DNA from: Mycobacterium sp. OTB74
Lineage (GTDB): Bacteria; Actinomycetota; Actinomycetes; Mycobacteriales; Mycobacteriaceae
Length of the DNA stretch: 64,000 bases
Assembly (NCBI RefSeq): GCF_029892685.1
Contig: NZ_JARXVD010000006.1
Location: 62,001 to 126,000, forward strand
Reading direction: 5' to 3'
In this document: positions 1 through 8,919 of the stretch, piece by piece
How positions within the stretch are numbered: the stretch's first letter is position 1
How the letters are laid out: the number at the start of each line of letters is the position of its first letter
The notes under the pieces: model-generated
Told to the model about the DNA's origin: nothing
Seen by the model: only the letters and a program-made list of their open reading frames with translations
Databases searched by the model: none
Position numbers and translations under genes: made by a program

Positions 1-282
1 GTCACCACGCATGGCGTTGCCGTGTGGGATGTGGTGCACAGCTGCCGGCGGACCGGCAGCCTGGATGCGAAAATTGACCGGAAGACGTTGGTGCTCAACG
101 ACTTCGACGCATTCTTGGCCGGCAACCCAAGTATCGAGCGGGTGTTTGCGAACGGCGCGACCGCCCACGATTTATGCGCCCGAACGACGCTGACGCTGCC
201 GACCACCCGCCTACCGTCGAGCAGTAGCGCACTGACCATGTCCTTTGCCGACAAGCTCGCGGCGTGGCGGGCGGTCACCTGA
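1..282 (+). CDS. DNA-deoxyinosine (hypoxanthine) glycosylase, C-terminal part
   Basis: The reading frame is open from base 1, so the gene begins outside the window and about 93 C-terminal codons remain. The protein reads HGVAVWDVVHSCRRTGSLD, then NDFDAFLAGNP and RVFANGATA, and ends in LPSSSSALTMSFADKLAAWR. This layout resembles the C-terminal half of Mug/UDG-fold deoxyinosine glycosylases, which excise deaminated adenine in base-excision repair. The late Pro-Ser-rich loop followed by a Lys-x-x-x-Trp helix is typical of that fold. The catalytic N-terminal motif is not in view, so the family call rests on similarity recalled from the C-terminal half only. Confidence 0.6.
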   Translation, partial: VTTHGVAVWDVVHSCRRTGSLDAKIDRKTLVLNDFDAFLAGNPSIERVFANGATAHDLCARTTLTLPTTRLPSSSSALTMSFADKLAAWRAVT

Positions 283-1350
<1,068 letters not shown>

Positions 1351-1371
1351 CCCGCAACAACAGCCGTGGCC

Positions 1372-1377
1372 TACGGT
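1372..1377 (+). promoter_or_regulatory. -10 box for leaderless HIT gene
   Basis: TACGGT fits the actinobacterial -10 pattern TANNNT and lies 6 nt before the ATG at 1384. That places the transcription start at or beside the start codon, suggesting a leaderless mRNA. This is inferred from spacing only. Confidence 0.4.
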
Positions 1378-1383
1378 GGAGCG

Positions 1384-1830
1384 ATGGCATGTGTGTTCTG
1401 TGACATCGTCGCCGGGAAAGCGCCCGCGATACGTATCTACGAGGATGACGACTACCTGGCGTTCCTGGACATCCGCCCGTTCAGCCCTGGTCACACCCTG
1501 GTGATTCCCAAGCAGCATTTCGAGAATCTCACCGACACCCCGGCCGATGTCGTGGCCGCTCTGGCCACCCTCGGGCAACGCATCGGGCAAGGTGCACGCG
1601 AATCGGGCCTGCATGCCGCCGGCAACAACATCGTGATCAACGATGGCAAGGCAGCGTTCCAGTCGGTGTTCCACATTCACCTGCACGTGGTGCCGCGCCA
1701 GGCCGGCGACAAACTGGCATTCGCCAAAGGCATGCTGCTACGCCGCGACCCCGATCGGGAGACCAGCGGCCGGCTGCTGCGAGAGGCGGTGGCACGCCTC
1801 GGGGATCCGCAGGCAGACTTGAACACATGA
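1384..1830 (+). CDS. HIT family hydrolase (Rv1262c-like)
   Basis: Histidine-triad nucleotide-binding protein of 148 aa, expected to hydrolyse adenylated or other nucleoside phosphoramidate substrates. The family signature FHIHLHVVPR sits near residue 100, and the N-terminal zinc-type pair CVFCDIV is present. The ATG at 1384 is preferred over an in-frame GTG at 1366 because family members begin M-x-C-x-F-C and a -10 box lies just upstream. The gene overlaps the next one by ATGA, so the two are probably translated from one mRNA, as in M. tuberculosis Rv1262c-Rv1261c. Confidence 0.88.
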   Translation: MACVFCDIVAGKAPAIRIYEDDDYLAFLDIRPFSPGHTLVIPKQHFENLTDTPADVVAALATLGQRIGQGARESGLHAAGNNIVINDGKAAFQSVFHIHLHVVPRQAGDKLAFAKGMLLRRDPDRETSGRLLREAVARLGDPQADLNT

Positions 1831-2273
1831 GTATGCCTCTGTGGGAGAAATACCTCGGCCTGCCGATGTTGAAGGTGCACGACCGGATTTACCAGAAGAC
1901 CGAAGGCCGAGTCGGGCATCGGTTTCCGGGCGTCCCGCCAAGTCTGTTGCTGCACACCGTGGGTGCCAAGTCCGGCCTGGCCCGCACCACCTCGCTGAGC
2001 TACGCGCGCGACGGCGACGCCTATCTGATCGTCGCGTCCAAGGGCGGCGAGCCGAAGGCGCCCGACTGGTATTTCAACCTGAAGGCCCACCCTGATGTCG
2101 AAATCAACGTCGGCACAAAGCGATTCGCCGTGAGCGCCCGGATCGTCGGGAAGGACGACCCGGACTACCCGCGACTGTGGCAGTTGGTGAACAAGAACAA
2201 CGCCAACCGCTACGAGGGCTATCAGAAGCGGACCACCCGGGTCATTCCGGTGGTGGTCCTCACCCCGCGCTAG
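1827..2273 (+). CDS. DUF385 / deazaflavin (F420)-dependent nitroreductase family protein (Rv1261c-like)
   Basis: A 148-aa split-barrel protein related to Ddn and F420H2-dependent quinone reductases. It shows the N-terminal helix MPLWEKYLGLPML, then LLLHTVGAKSGLART, YLIVASKGGEPKAPDWYFNL and PDVEINVG, which form the family core (TxGRKSG-like turn, then ASxGGxxxxPxWxxNL). Members reduce quinones or nitroimidazoles with F420H2; the substrate here is not predictable. The start overlaps the HIT stop by ATGA. The stop TAG shares its bases with the stop of the opposing luciferase-like gene in a CTAG palindrome. Confidence 0.88.
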   Translation: MSMPLWEKYLGLPMLKVHDRIYQKTEGRVGHRFPGVPPSLLLHTVGAKSGLARTTSLSYARDGDAYLIVASKGGEPKAPDWYFNLKAHPDVEINVGTKRFAVSARIVGKDDPDYPRLWQLVNKNNANRYEGYQKRTTRVIPVVVLTPR

Positions 2274-3322
2274 AGCAGTTCGTCGGCCAGCAGTCGCAGA
2301 GTGGCCTCCCGGCCCGGCGCGGTCGCCGGGTCGGTACCCCGGTGGGCCGAGGCGACCGGGTTGACCATCACCTCGTCGACGCCGAAATACTGTGCCAGCT
2401 TGCGGATTTGGTCAGCCGCTTCGGCGGGCGACCCGACCACGGCCCTGGCCATCCCCGAGGTCACCACGGCGTGCTGTGCCGCGGTGAGCTGCACCGACTC
2501 GGAGTCCTCGACCAGGTCCAGCGCCCGCAGCGGCTGACCGGTGCGCAGCCAGGCCATCATCTGCAGGTTGGGCCTGATCAGCTGCTCGGCCTCGGTGCGG
2601 GTTGGCGCCACACAGGCGTTGACCGTCATGAATGTCGTTGGCTTGTCAGCGAATTCACTCGGCCGAAACTCGTCACGGTAGGTGGCCAGCGCCTCTTCGG
2701 TGCCCTGACCCGAAAAGTGGTGCGCGAACACATAGGGCAGGCCCTTGGCCGCAGCCAGATGCGCCGAATACATCGACGAGCCGAGCAACCACACTGCCGG
2801 CGGGGCGAGCGCGGCCGGGGTGGCCTTGAGAATGTAGTTCTGGTCCATCAAGCTTCGGCCTTCGATGGACACCCCGACGCCGCCGGGACTCATCAGCGCG
2901 ACGATGTCGTCGAGGTATTCCGGGAAACGGCGCACGTCCTCGTCGGTGCGACCGGCGGGCCCGCGCAACGCGATCGAAGTAACCGGATCGGTACCCGGTG
3001 CGCGGCCGACGCCCAAGTCGATGCGGCCCGGTGCGGCGGCTTCCAGCAGAGCGAACTGTTCGGCCACCGCCAGCGGAGCGTGGTTGGGCAGCATCACCCC
3101 ACCGGAGCCGAGCCGGATACGGTTGGTCTGGGCGGCGAGGTAGCCCAGCACCACCGGCGGACTGGTGGCCGCCACCGCGGGCATGTTGTGATGCTCGGCT
3201 ACCCAATAGCGGGTGTAGCCGAGCTCATCGGCCAGCTGGGCCAGGCGCCGAGTGGCCACCAGCGCGTCGGCAGTGGACTGGTCGCTACGGACCGGGACGA
3301 GATCGAGGACGGAAAGCCGCAC
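2270..3322 (-). CDS. Luciferase-like (LLM class) flavin-dependent monooxygenase
   Basis: A 350-aa TIM-barrel oxidoreductase. The N-terminus has LSVLDLVPV, RYWVAEHHNMP and PPVVLGYLAAQT, followed by IRLGSGGVMLPNHAPL and RIDLGVGRAPGTD, the arrangement of the MsnO8-type branch of bacterial luciferase-like enzymes that use FMNH2 or F420. The substrate cannot be inferred. It starts at a GTG 7 nt after the udgB stop, so it is probably the last gene of a three-gene reverse operon with udgB and the 115-aa ORF. I recall no equivalent at this position in M. tuberculosis, so it may be an insertion. Confidence 0.85.
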   Translation of the reverse strand: MRLSVLDLVPVRSDQSTADALVATRRLAQLADELGYTRYWVAEHHNMPAVAATSPPVVLGYLAAQTNRIRLGSGGVMLPNHAPLAVAEQFALLEAAAPGRIDLGVGRAPGTDPVTSIALRGPAGRTDEDVRRFPEYLDDIVALMSPGGVGVSIEGRSLMDQNYILKATPAALAPPAVWLLGSSMYSAHLAAAKGLPYVFAHHFSGQGTEEALATYRDEFRPSEFADKPTTFMTVNACVAPTRTEAEQLIRPNLQMMAWLRTGQPLRALDLVEDSESVQLTAAQHAVVTSGMARAVVGSPAEAADQIRKLAQYFGVDEVMVNPVASAHRGTDPATAPGREATLRLLADELL

Positions 3323-3329
3323 GAGTCAG

Positions 3330-4187
3330 TCAACCCTTTCCAGCGGGGCGCGATTCCCTCGCCAATGACGAAGCGGTGGCGAAGATGTCGTCGAGCATGT
3401 TCGGGGTGAGCCGTCCGGTGAAGGTGTTCTGCTGGCTCGGGTGGTAGCAACCCAGCAGCTGGGCGCCACCCGGAAGGTCAGCCAGCGCACCGTGGCCGAA
3501 CTTGGGCAGTGGTCGGCCGGCCCCGGTCAGGTCCAGTGCCGCCTTCCAGGCGAAGCCGCCCAGGGCCACCACCACCCGTACGTCCGCTCCGGTCAAACGC
3601 CATTCGGCTTCCAGCCAGGGTGCGCAGGTGTCGCGTTCCTCGGGGGTCGGCGCATTGCCCGGTGGTGCGCACCGGACCGCTGCCACCACCCGAATATCGT
3701 TGAGAGTCAATCCATCCGCAGCGTCGGTGCTGTCTGGGCTACTGGCCAGACCCGTGCGATACACACTGGCGAACAGGAAGTCGCCGGACCGGTCGCCGGT
3801 GAACACCCGACCGGTCCGGTTGGCACCATGTGCGGCCGGCGCCAGGCCCAGCACCCAGATTCGTGGCCGGGCGACGCCGAAGCCGGGTATCGGCCGACCC
3901 CAATATGGTTCGGCCGCATAGGATTTGCGGTTGGCCAGGGTTCTGGTCGCGACGTCTTCGCGCCAGCTGACCAGCCGCCGGCAGGCCCGGCAGATCGAGA
4001 CCTGGGCATCCAGGTCAGCCACTTCGGTGCACCGTCTGGACCGGGTCCGAACCTGGGCAGCCGTCTGCGCCACCGGAGTCTGATCGGTGGCCGGATCACC
4101 CGGCCATCCCGAGCCGGGGTGGACCGGTGAGGCGAATTCCACACCGGTACGGGGATGCGGCAACACCCAGCCATCCTGCCCGGGCAC
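3330..4187 (-). CDS. udgB: Family 5 uracil-DNA glycosylase UdgB
   Basis: A 285-aa base-excision glycosylase that removes uracil and other deaminated bases. The paired CRAC residues near the N-terminus are part of the 4Fe-4S ligand set of family 4/5 UDGs. The first catalytic motif [14 protein letters not shown] and the late motif [13 protein letters not shown] are both intact, and RCAPPGN lies between them. It aligns closely with M. tuberculosis UdgB (Rv1259) from LPHPRTG onward. The GTG at 4187 is chosen because it follows the upstream stop by only 2 nt; another GTG lies at 4166. Confidence 0.9.
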   Translation of the reverse strand: MPGQDGWVLPHPRTGVEFASPVHPGSGWPGDPATDQTPVAQTAAQVRTRSRRCTEVADLDAQVSICRACRRLVSWREDVATRTLANRKSYAAEPYWGRPIPGFGVARPRIWVLGLAPAAHGANRTGRVFTGDRSGDFLFASVYRTGLASSPDSTDAADGLTLNDIRVVAAVRCAPPGNAPTPEERDTCAPWLEAEWRLTGADVRVVVALGGFAWKAALDLTGAGRPLPKFGHGALADLPGGAQLLGCYHPSQQNTFTGRLTPNMLDDIFATASSLARESRPAGKG

Positions 4188-4189
4188 GG

Positions 4190-4537
4190 TTAGAACGGAA
4201 CAACCGGCTCGCTGTTGAGGTAGCGCCACAATTTCCGGGCCCAGCGTCGCAGCCGCCCGACCGACAAATGGTCGATCAGCTCGGGATCGTCGGCGACGTA
4301 GCCACCCTCGACCCGGAACCACAGCCCGGTCAGGCAGAGTTCGATGGCCGCCATCGTGGTGACCGATCCGGGCGCCATGGCATCAAGGCGCTCGTCGGGG
4401 ATGAACGATGGGCAGGAACTGCCGATGCCGCGACCTACCGCCCGAACATGAATTTCGAGCGCGAGCCTTGAGACGTTGGCTCCGCGCCGGCTGTACCGGA
4501 GCGCTTCAATCTCGGCCGACTTCGCCTTTTGGCGCAC
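4190..4537 (-). CDS. Hypothetical protein, 115 aa, upstream of udgB
   Basis: I do not recognise a named family. The protein has a basic N-terminal helix ([20 protein letters not shown]), then [15 protein letters not shown], and ends with [20 protein letters not shown] and [12 protein letters not shown]. The pattern of a Gly-Phe-Ile-Pro turn, then LxxxGLW and GGY, resembles small winged-helix-like hypothetical proteins common in actinobacteria and their phages, but this is a weak impression. It starts at GTG and stops 2 nt before the udgB GTG, which supports a real, co-transcribed gene. Confidence 0.5.
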   Translation of the reverse strand: MRQKAKSAEIEALRYSRRGANVSRLALEIHVRAVGRGIGSSCPSFIPDERLDAMAPGSVTTMAAIELCLTGLWFRVEGGYVADDPELIDHLSVGRLRRWARKLWRYLNSEPVVPF

Positions 4538-4631
4538 CCCGTCAGCGTACAGGTAACACAGCCGTAACGTGCAATTAATACCCGTGGTGCTTGAGGGCGT
4601 CGCGATCAGTCGAGTCGCCAGAAACGGCTCC

Positions 4632-4637
4632 TAGACT
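4632..4637 (+). promoter_or_regulatory. -10 box for leaderless FAD-oxidase gene
   Basis: TAGACT matches TANNNT and ends 6 nt before the GTG start at 4644, as expected for a leaderless transcript. Inferred from position only. Confidence 0.4.
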
Positions 4638-4643
4638 TGCCCT

Positions 4644-6008
4644 GTGCATGACGCGCTGCCGAGCCTGATCACTGACCTTCCTGACGGCACGGTCGTCACC
4701 GACCCGGACATTGTGGCGTCGTACCGCCAGGACCGTGCCGCCGACCCGGGTGCCGGAACCCCTATCGCGGTGGTTCGTCCGAGGAGCACCGCGGAGGTGC
4801 AGACCGTGATGCGCTGGGCCAGCGCGCACAAGATTCCGGTGGTGCCGCGCGGAGCGGGCACAAGCCTGTCCGGCGGGGCGACCGCCGTGGACGGCGGGAT
4901 CGTGCTGACCACCGAACGCATGCGCGACATCACCGTCGACACCGCGACCCGCACGGCGGTGACCCAGCCCGGACTGTTCAACGCCGAGGTGAAGAAAGCC
5001 GTTGCCGCCCACGGGCTCTGGTATCCACCCGACCCGTCGTCGTTCGAGATCTGCAGCATCGGTGGCAATATCGCGACCAATGCCGGCGGCCTGTGTTGCG
5101 TGAAGTACGGCGTGACCACCGACTACGTGCTGGGCCTGCAGGTGGTGCTGGCCGACGGCACTGCGGTGCGACTGGGCGGCCCACGGCTCAAAGACGTTGC
5201 CGGACTGAGCCTGACCAAACTATTCGTCGGCAGCGAGGGCACCCTGGGCGTGGTCACCGAGGTGACACTGCGACTGCTGCCACCGCAGCACCGTGGGTGC
5301 ACCGTGGTCGCGTCGTTCGATTCGGTGCGCGCCGCGGCAGACTCGGTGGTCACCATAACCGCCAAGATTCGGCCGTCGATGCTGGAGTTCATGGACGATG
5401 TCGCGATCAATGCGGTCGAGGACAAACTCAAGATGGGCCTGAACCGCAGCGCCAAGGCCATGCTGGTGGCCGCTTCCGACGACCGCGGTGCCGCCGGCGC
5501 CCAGGACGTCGAATTCATGGCACAGGCATTCACCGAAGCCGGTGCAACAGAAGTCTTTTCCACCGACGACCCCGATGAGGGCGAGGCGTTCGTCGCGGCC
5601 CGCAGGTTCGCCATCCCCGCGGTTGAGGCCAAGGGCCCGCTGCTGCTGGAAGACGTAGGAGTGCCATTGCCGGCTCTGGCCGATCTGGTCGCCGGAGTAG
5701 AGCAGATCGCAGCGAAACACGACCTGATGATCTCGGTGATCGCGCATGCCGGCGACGGCAATACCCACCCGTTGATCGTGCATGATCCGACCGACCCCGA
5801 CAACACCCGTCGGGCCAACATTGCTTTCGGCGAAATCATGGATCTGGCAGTGCAATTGGGTGGCACCATCACCGGCGAGCACGGAGTCGGACGGCTCAAG
5901 CGCCCATGGTTGGCCGGCTACCTGGGGCCGGATGCGATGGACCTGAACCGTCGGATCAAGACGGCGCTGGACCCCGACAACATCCTCAACCCGGGCGCCG
6001 GAATCTGA
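4644..6008 (+). CDS. FAD-binding (GlcD-like) oxidoreductase, Rv1257c-like
   Basis: A 454-aa flavoprotein of the VAO/PCMH fold, acting on a 2-hydroxy acid such as glycolate or D-lactate. The FAD-binding half shows VVPRGAGTSLSGGA, DPSSFEICSIGGNIATNAGG and GSEGTLGVVTEVTLRL. The C-terminal cap carries the metal and substrate-binding histidines in IAHAGDGNTHPL and ITGEHGVGRLKR. The frame starts at GTG 4644; an ATG four bases later is out of frame. It stands alone on the plus strand. A paralogue with the same architecture lies at 18526. Confidence 0.9.
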   Translation: MHDALPSLITDLPDGTVVTDPDIVASYRQDRAADPGAGTPIAVVRPRSTAEVQTVMRWASAHKIPVVPRGAGTSLSGGATAVDGGIVLTTERMRDITVDTATRTAVTQPGLFNAEVKKAVAAHGLWYPPDPSSFEICSIGGNIATNAGGLCCVKYGVTTDYVLGLQVVLADGTAVRLGGPRLKDVAGLSLTKLFVGSEGTLGVVTEVTLRLLPPQHRGCTVVASFDSVRAAADSVVTITAKIRPSMLEFMDDVAINAVEDKLKMGLNRSAKAMLVAASDDRGAAGAQDVEFMAQAFTEAGATEVFSTDDPDEGEAFVAARRFAIPAVEAKGPLLLEDVGVPLPALADLVAGVEQIAAKHDLMISVIAHAGDGNTHPLIVHDPTDPDNTRRANIAFGEIMDLAVQLGGTITGEHGVGRLKRPWLAGYLGPDAMDLNRRIKTALDPDNILNPGAGI

Positions 6009-6187
6009 CATTAAATTTTCACGGCACTATCAACGAAGACATCCGGGACTCCGGACGACACCGTGGTGGGCTTGCGATTGTTGGGGCTGGACGGCACGCG
6101 GCGGGTGTCGGCGGGCCGCAGTCGTTGCGCGATTCCGCAGCCCTCAGACGCGTTGACACCAGCGGCCCCGTGTCGTACACATAAGAC

Positions 6188-7435
6188 ATGATGGCAACTT
6201 TGTCTCAGGGCAGTCAGGGTTCCCCGGCGACGTTCCAGCTCGCCGACACGACGGGCTGGGTCAACCCGTGGCCCATGTACCAGGCCCTGCGTGATCACGA
6301 CCCGGTGCACCACGTGGTCGATCCACAACACCCTGGCGCCGACTACTACGTGCTGTCCCGGCACGCCGACATCTGGGCGGCGGCCCGTGATCACGAGACG
6401 TTCTCCTCGGCACAGGGTCTGACCGTCAACTACGGCGAGCTGGAACTCATTGGCCTGCAAGACAACCCACCGATGGTGATGACCGACCCGCCGGTGCACA
6501 CCGAATTCCGCAAGCTGGTGTCGCGGGGCTTCACCCCCCGTCAGGTCGAGGCCGTCGAACCCAAGGTGCGCGAGTTCGTCGTAGAACGGCTGGAGAAACT
6601 CAAGGCAAACGGCGGCGGCGACATCGTCGCCGAGTTGTTCAAGCCGCTGCCGTCCATGGTGGTCGCGCACTACCTGGGCGTCCCGGAGGAGGACCGCGAC
6701 CAGTTCGACGGCTGGACCGAAGCCATCGTCGCGGCCAACACCGCCGAGGGTGGCCTCGGCGGTGCGCTCGAGACACTCGGCAGCGCCCTGGGCGACATGA
6801 TGGGTTACTTCACGGCGCTGATCGAACGCCGCCGCAAGGAACCCGAGGACGACACCGTCTCGCACCTGGTCGCCGCGGGTATCGGCGCCGACGGTGACAT
6901 CGCCGGGGTGCTGTCCATCCTGGCTTTCACGTTCACCATGGTCACCGGCGGAAACGACACCACAACAGGCATGCTCGGTGGCTCGGTGCAACTGCTGCAC
7001 CAGCGCCCCGACCAACGCCGCGTGCTGGTCGAAAACCCTGACCTGATAACAGATTCGGTGGATGAGTTCCTTCGTCTGACCTCACCAGTACAGGGCCTGG
7101 CCCGGACCACCACCCGCGATGTCACCATTGGTGCGGACACCATTCCCGAGGGCCGCAAGGTGCTGTTCCTCTACGGTTCGGGCAATCGGGACGAGCGGCA
7201 ATATGGATCGAGCGCAGGCGAATTGGAAGTGACGCGCAAGCCGCGCAACATCCTGACCTTCAGCCACGGCGCCCACCACTGCCTCGGCGCCGCTGCGGCC
7301 CGCATGCAGTCGCGGGTGGCACTGACCGAATTACTTTCGCGGATACCTGATTTCGAGGTGGACGAGAGCGGCATCGTGTGGGCCGGCGGCAGCTACGTAC
7401 GACGGCCGTTGTCCGTACCGTTCAGAGTCCGCTGA
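6188..7435 (+). CDS. Cytochrome P450 (CYP130-like, Rv1256c-like)
   Basis: A 415-aa soluble class I P450. The heme-ligand loop is FSHGAHHCLG with Cys365. The I-helix oxygen-activation motif is TGGNDTTTG (about residues 253-261), and the K-helix EFLR is at 293-296. PPVHTEFRKLVSRGF is the usual C-helix region. Electrons would come from a ferredoxin and reductase encoded elsewhere. M. tuberculosis CYP130 occupies the same place next to a TetR gene. Its stop overlaps the following tetR start as TGATG, so expression is coupled. The native substrate is unknown. Confidence 0.93.
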   Translation: MMATLSQGSQGSPATFQLADTTGWVNPWPMYQALRDHDPVHHVVDPQHPGADYYVLSRHADIWAAARDHETFSSAQGLTVNYGELELIGLQDNPPMVMTDPPVHTEFRKLVSRGFTPRQVEAVEPKVREFVVERLEKLKANGGGDIVAELFKPLPSMVVAHYLGVPEEDRDQFDGWTEAIVAANTAEGGLGGALETLGSALGDMMGYFTALIERRRKEPEDDTVSHLVAAGIGADGDIAGVLSILAFTFTMVTGGNDTTTGMLGGSVQLLHQRPDQRRVLVENPDLITDSVDEFLRLTSPVQGLARTTTRDVTIGADTIPEGRKVLFLYGSGNRDERQYGSSAGELEVTRKPRNILTFSHGAHHCLGAAAARMQSRVALTELLSRIPDFEVDESGIVWAGGSYVRRPLSVPFRVR

Positions 7436-8010
7436 TGGCCGGTGACTGGCTGTCTGTCAAGCGGACCGAGGTGGGCGCCGAGGTCATCTTGGACGCCGCG
7501 GACCGACTGTTCGCCAAACACGACGCGGCGAGCGTTGGCATGAGCGAAATCGCGAGGGCCGCAGGCTGTTCCCGTGCCACGCTGTATCGATACTATGAGA
7601 ACCGCGAGGCGCTGCACTTGGCCTACGTGCACCGCGTGACCTTCCGACTGTTCGCCGCGGTCGGCGACCGTATCGCGCACATCACCGACCCACGGGCACG
7701 ACTGCTGGAGGCTTTCGTGATCGCGGTGCGCAGCGTGCGCGAAAACCCCGCGCTGTCATCATGGTTCGCCACCTCGGCACCGGCCATCGGCGGCGAGGTC
7801 GCCGCGCAGTCCGAGGTCATCACCGGACTGGCAACCTCGTTCTTGTCATCACTTGGGATCGAGGACCCGCAGCGGCGGGCCGGCTGGCTGATCCGCATCA
7901 TGGTCTCGCTGCTGATGTTCCCCGGAGCCGACGAGGCTGACGAGCGCGCGATGCTCGAGGAATTCGTTGTCGCGCAACTGGTTCCGACGCCCACTCAGGC
8001 CTCCCAGTAG
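7435..8010 (+). CDS. TetR family regulator, Rv1255c-like
   Basis: A 191-aa one-domain repressor. The N-terminal helix-turn-helix is SEIARAAGCSRATLYRYYENREAL, described here by its ends SEIARAAGCS and YRYYENREAL (residues about 37-59); the rest is the helical ligand-binding core. The ATG at 7435 overlaps the P450 stop as TGATG. That indicates translational coupling and a likely role in controlling the P450 operon, as for many TetR-P450 pairs. The last 16 bases overlap the convergent siderophore-interacting gene. Confidence 0.88.
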   Translation: MAGDWLSVKRTEVGAEVILDAADRLFAKHDAASVGMSEIARAAGCSRATLYRYYENREALHLAYVHRVTFRLFAAVGDRIAHITDPRARLLEAFVIAVRSVRENPALSSWFATSAPAIGGEVAAQSEVITGLATSFLSSLGIEDPQRRAGWLIRIMVSLLMFPGADEADERAMLEEFVVAQLVPTPTQASQ

Positions 8011-8711
8011 CCCCGCGCCTTGATCGACTTGCGCGGAATGTTGTAGGCCTCGCGCAGCACCTTGACCACCTCCCGGGTAGTGCGGCTGTCGCATGCCACC
8101 CAGCCGAAATGCTCGGACGCGTCGAACGCCGCCGACCGCACCGCCTCGATCAGCGCCTCCCCCGCGTTCTTGCGATCAATCCAGGTCACTGCAACATCAT
8201 TGGTGATCGGCAACTCACGATCGTCGTCATGTGCGGTCTCCAGGAATACCCGTGCCGGACTGTCCCCGATGGCTGCCAGCAGCGAGTTGATCGCCGGCAA
8301 TGACGCGGTGTCACCGACCAGAACATAACCGGCCGGCGCGGGTTCGGGCAGCGTGAAGTTGCTGCCCAACACCGTCACCTCCAGGGTGTCGCCCGGGCTG
8401 GCAACCCGGGCCCAGTTGGTGGCCAGCCCGTCGTGCAGGGCGAAATCGATGTCGACAGTGCCAGTTTCGGGGTCTGGGTTGACCAGGGTGTAGCCACGCT
8501 GGTGCGACTTGGCGCCATCAGGGAACCAACCGCGAACCCACATGGTGGGGTGGATCGATTGCTCCGACAACAGATCGGGTGCGGTGAAATGCAGCCGAAG
8601 ATAGTTCGATGTGATCTCGCTGCGGCCGGTGACTGTCATCCGATAGTCCCCACCTCGCCACAGTTTGACCAGCGCACCCTGCAGCCCGCGCGATGTCTTC
8701 TGCTCGGTCAT
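7995..8711 (-). CDS. Siderophore-interacting protein / FAD-dependent ferric-siderophore reductase
   Basis: A 238-aa cytosolic flavoreductase (SIP/ViuB family). It shows YLRLHFTAPDLL and RGYTLVNPD (flavin-binding RxYT), then VDIDFALHDG, GPG-like ASPGDTLEV, and the NAD(P)-side segments YVLVGDTASLPAINSLL and FGWVACDSRTTR. It would release iron from carboxymycobactin or another ferric siderophore by reduction. Just upstream lie a 16/19 IdeR iron box and a 10-bp inverted repeat, so iron-dependent repression is likely. Its 3' end overlaps the convergent tetR. Confidence 0.9.
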   Translation of the reverse strand: MTEQKTSRGLQGALVKLWRGGDYRMTVTGRSEITSNYLRLHFTAPDLLSEQSIHPTMWVRGWFPDGAKSHQRGYTLVNPDPETGTVDIDFALHDGLATNWARVASPGDTLEVTVLGSNFTLPEPAPAGYVLVGDTASLPAINSLLAAIGDSPARVFLETAHDDDRELPITNDVAVTWIDRKNAGEALIEAVRSAAFDASEHFGWVACDSRTTREVVKVLREAYNIPRKSIKARGYWEA

Positions 8712-8717
8712 CCGCCA

Positions 8718-8748
8718 CCCTAAAAATAGATTCGGTCGATTTTTAGGG
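8718..8748. repeat. 10-bp inverted repeat upstream of the siderophore-interacting gene
   Basis: CCCTAAAAAT (8718-8727) and ATTTTTAGGG (8739-8748) are perfect inverted arms with an 11-nt spacer. On the minus strand the proximal arm contains TAGGGT, a possible -10 box 5 nt before the ATG at 8711. The distal arm merges into the IdeR box, so this may be a second operator half or a double iron-box arrangement. Confidence 0.6.
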
Positions 8749-8761
8749 CAGCATAACCTAA
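8743..8761 (-). promoter_or_regulatory. Predicted IdeR iron box
   Basis: On the minus strand the site reads TTAGGTTATGCTGCCCTAA. It matches the IdeR/DtxR consensus TWAGGTTAGSCTWACCTWA at 16 of 19 positions, with mismatches at positions 9, 13 and 14. It lies about 32-50 bases upstream of the siderophore-interacting gene, where an Fe-IdeR dimer pair would block RNA polymerase. Confidence 0.65.
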
Positions 8762-8808
8762 TTTCGATGCCCGCCGTCGTCCACGATTACGAACATCCGA
8801 CTGCAGGG

Positions 8809-8919
8809 TCAGCGGCGCCGCGAGTAGCGCAGGTAGGGGTACATGCCGGCTACGCGGCCGTACAGCCAGTGCTCGGTGCTCGGGCGACGACCGGGGATTG
8901 AACTAGCTGCGAACCCGGG
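8809..8919 (-). pseudogene. Out-of-frame conserved-looking coding tail after the acyltransferase
   Basis: One minus-strand frame is open for 36 codons and ends in TGA at 8809-8811. It reads GRRPSTEHWLYG then RVAGMYPYLRYSRRR, and almost every third base in the last 23 codons is G or C, as in real genes here. There is no ATG, GTG or TTG at a useful place. The frame would join the acyltransferase reading frame if one base were skipped around its TAG stop. It could be a frameshifted C-terminus, a programmed shift, or the remnant of a deleted gene. Confidence 0.35.

Noticed and set aside
6009..6187. Small gene between the FAD oxidase and the P450
   Set aside because: No start with a ribosome site and no protein-like pattern; treated as promoter region.
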